Positions 62,527 through 64,000 of a DNA stretch of 64,000 nt are shown here, piece by piece. The first letter of the stretch is position 1, and every line of letters begins with the position of its first letter. Below the pieces are notes generated by a model. It worked only from the letters and a program-made list of their open reading frames with translations, was not told the origin of the DNA and ran no database searches. This stretch comes from Bifidobacterium breve (GTDB taxonomy: Bacteria; Actinomycetota; Acidimicrobiia; Acidimicrobiales; Acidimicrobilacustridaceae), in the NCBI GenBank assembly GCA_945860545.1, contig CAMAQM010000008.1, positions 1 to 64,000 of the forward strand. The letters run 5' to 3'. Both the position numbers and the translations under genes were made by a program.

Positions 62527-63027
62527 ATGGGTCCCGACGACGTGGACCGGGCCGTGTGGCGGATGGCCCACGAAATCATCGAGCGCAACCGGGGCCTTGA
62601 GGATGTGGCGATCGTGGGCCTGCAGACCGGCGGCGTGCCGCTCGCCCATCGTCTCGGTGAGGCCATGCACCAGATCGACGGCGTCAACGTCCCTGTGGGG
62701 TCACTTGACGTGGCGTTCTACCGTGACGACATCGGCCTCCGGCCGGTCCTGCCCGAAGCGGTCACCGACATTGCCTTCGACGTGGGTGGGCGGGTCGTGG
62801 TGCTCGTCGACGACGTGCTGTTCACCGGACGCACGATCCGGGCCGCGCTCGACGCACTCACCGACCACGGTCGGGCGCGATCGGTGCAGCTCGCCGTCAT
62901 GGTCGACCGGGGCCACCGTGAACTGCCGATCCGGCCCGACTACGTCGGCAAAAACCTCCCCACACGGCGCGACGAGGTCGTCAACGTGGCCGACGACGGT
63001 GTCGAACTCGGGGAGATGATGAAGTGA
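62527..63027 (+). CDS. pyrR: Bifunctional pyr operon regulator / uracil phosphoribosyltransferase PyrR
   Basis: 166 residues from ATG 62527. PyrR senses UMP/UTP and binds pyr leader RNA; it also has uracil phosphoribosyltransferase activity. The fold is marked by AVWRMAHEIIERNRG, VGLQTGGVPLAHRL, the PRPP loop VVLVDDVLFTGRTIRAALDAL and MVDRGHRELPIRPDYVGKNLPT. ATG 62527 lies after the terminator and matches where related proteins begin; GTG 62461 in the same frame would add 22 residues and read through the terminator. The stop overlaps the pyrB GTG (GTGA). Confidence 0.92.
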   Translation: MGPDDVDRAVWRMAHEIIERNRGLEDVAIVGLQTGGVPLAHRLGEAMHQIDGVNVPVGSLDVAFYRDDIGLRPVLPEAVTDIAFDVGGRVVVLVDDVLFTGRTIRAALDALTDHGRARSVQLAVMVDRGHRELPIRPDYVGKNLPTRRDEVVNVADDGVELGEMMK

Positions 63028-63995
63028 CCTCACTGCTCACCGCCGAACAACTGTCGTTGGGCGAGGTCGAGGACCTGTTCGGTCTCGCCGACTCGTTCCT
63101 CGAGGTTTCCTCCCGACGGATGCCGAAGGTCCCGGCGTTGCGGGGCAAGACCGTGGTCTCGTTGTTCTTTGAGGATTCCACACGGACGCGCCTTTCGTTT
63201 GAAACCGCCGCCAAGCGACTCTCTGCCGATGTGATGACGTTCCCGGTCGCCGCCTCGTCGGTCAACAAGGGCGAGTCGGTGCGCGACACCATTGAAACGA
63301 TTGAGGCCATGGGGATCGACGCCATCGTCGTCCGTCACCGATATGCCGGTGTGCCCCACCAAATCGCCGGTTGGACGTCGGCGTCGGTGATCAACGCCGG
63401 TGATGGTGCCCATGAGCATCCGACCCAGGCGCTCCTTGACGCCTTCACGCTCCGCCAGCACTTTGGATCGGTGGAGGGTTTGCGTGTGGCCATCGTCGGC
63501 GACATTCGCCACTCGCGGGTCGCCCGGAGCAACGTCGCACTTCTCGCCAGCCTCGGTGCTGAGGTGACCCTTGTCGCCCCCGGCACGCTGTTGCCCCCAA
63601 CGGTGGCCGGATGGCCGACGACGACCACCTCCGAACTCGACGAGGTTCTCGGTTCCGTGGACGTGGTGTACCTGCTGCGCATGCAGACCGAACGGATGAG
63701 AGAACACCTCGTTCCCTCATTGCGGGAGTATCGGGCGCGCTACGGACTGACTGCCGAGCGGGCGACCCGGATGAAGTCCGGCGCCGTCATCATGCATCCC
63801 GGCCCGATGAACCGTGGTGTCGAGATCGCCGGGGAGGTCGCCGAACTGCCCAACGCCCTCGTGGTCGACCAGGTGCGTAACGGTGTGGCTGTCCGCATGG
63901 CGGTGTTGTTCTGGCTGTTGGGCTCGGGGGTCGGGCCCCACGACGGTCCCGTGGAGAGTGATCCCTCAGGAGCGGAAAGGACAGTTGATGGCTGA
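63024..63995 (+). CDS. pyrB: Aspartate carbamoyltransferase catalytic subunit
   Basis: 323 residues. First committed step of pyrimidine synthesis: carbamoyl phosphate plus aspartate to carbamoyl aspartate. Carbamoyl-phosphate site FFEDSTRTRLSFETAAKRL, the moving-loop region with ASSVNKGES, HPTQALLDAFTLRQHFG, LLRMQTERM and HPGPMNRGVEI. GTG overlaps pyrR. The stop overlaps the next ATG by eight bases. Confidence 0.95.
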   Translation: MTSLLTAEQLSLGEVEDLFGLADSFLEVSSRRMPKVPALRGKTVVSLFFEDSTRTRLSFETAAKRLSADVMTFPVAASSVNKGESVRDTIETIEAMGIDAIVVRHRYAGVPHQIAGWTSASVINAGDGAHEHPTQALLDAFTLRQHFGSVEGLRVAIVGDIRHSRVARSNVALLASLGAEVTLVAPGTLLPPTVAGWPTTTTSELDEVLGSVDVVYLLRMQTERMREHLVPSLREYRARYGLTAERATRMKSGAVIMHPGPMNRGVEIAGEVAELPNALVVDQVRNGVAVRMAVLFWLLGSGVGPHDGPVESDPSGAERTVDG

Positions 63996-64000
63996 GAGCG
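63988..64000 (+). CDS. pyrC: Start of the next pyr gene, probably dihydroorotase (cut by window edge)
   Basis: ATG 63988 begins MAES before the window ends, with an AGGAGCGGAAAGG ribosome site upstream, and overlaps the pyrB stop by eight bases. Four codons cannot identify a product; pyrC is inferred only from the usual pyrR-pyrB-pyrC order. Confidence 0.35.

Overview
The window looks like a piece of chromosome from a GC-rich actinobacterium, most likely class Acidimicrobiia or a close relative. This is inferred from gene order and protein style, not from a marker-gene search. The block nadD - LytR_C protein - rsfS - leuS - comEA/comEC - holA - rpsT - lepA - hrcA - dnaJ - rsmE - hemW, and the block secD-secF-apt-rel-hisS-aspS-rarA-alaS-ruvX-mltG-aroE-aroC-aroK-aroB-aroQ-pepQ-efp-nusB-pyrR-pyrB, are classic actinobacterial arrangements. 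An F420-type LLM oxidoreductase, a BldD-like regulator, a PAC2 protein and a cytochrome P450 with a CYP124/125/142-like C-terminus agree with this. I see no rRNA, insertion sequence, prophage, CRISPR array or plasmid feature. Coding density is very high, many junctions are 4-base GTGA/ATGA overlaps, and only one stretch without a gene exceeds 300 bases (1730-2056).

Layout. 1-2446: end of nadD, an LCP-like/LytR_C membrane protein, rsfS and a small anchored protein. 2569-5233: tRNA-Ala(GGC) and leuS. 5326-14051: an acyl-AMP/acyl-CoA ligase followed by a striking transport locus with a fused LivH-LivM permease, a 1001-residue fusion of an MFS transporter with LivF-type and LivG-type ATPases, and a membrane-anchored substrate-binding protein. 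14057-18498 (minus): P450, LLM oxidoreductase, PAC2 protein and APH-family kinase. 18559-31742: thioredoxin/TPR protein, comEA, comEC, a DHPS-like protein, holA, rpsT (minus), lepA, hrcA, dnaJ, rsmE, BldD-like regulator, hemW and a CPBP membrane protease. 31776-32570: tRNA-Leu(UAG) and clpP. 32597-37567 (minus): MauE-like protein, MMPL exporter, acyl-CoA dehydrogenase and an unknown protein. 37631-51114: queuosine genes queA-tgt, Sec translocon subunits, apt, rel, hisS, aspS, rarA and two small membrane proteins. 51185-61337: alaS through the shikimate genes to pepQ. 61360-64000: efp, nusB and the start of the pyr operon.

How it works together. The plus-strand housekeeping genes serve tRNA charging and modification, translation, protein folding and secretion, chorismate synthesis and pyrimidine synthesis. 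The 5.3-18.5 kb and 32.6-36.7 kb regions look like accessory lipid or hydrophobic-carboxylate uptake and oxidation functions (ligase, Liv-type importer, P450, LLM enzyme, acyl-CoA dehydrogenase, MMPL exporter); this functional link is inference.

The most notable regulatory reading is the pyr leader (62396-62527). It has a perfect match to the PyrR-binding consensus in a hairpin whose stem reaches into a Shine-Dalgarno sequence. Downstream lie an 8-codon leader ORF and an intrinsic terminator whose stem begins at the leader stop codon. The window also shows a recurring TAGNNT-like -10 element 5-9 bases before the start codon of at least 13 genes, which points to widespread leaderless transcription.
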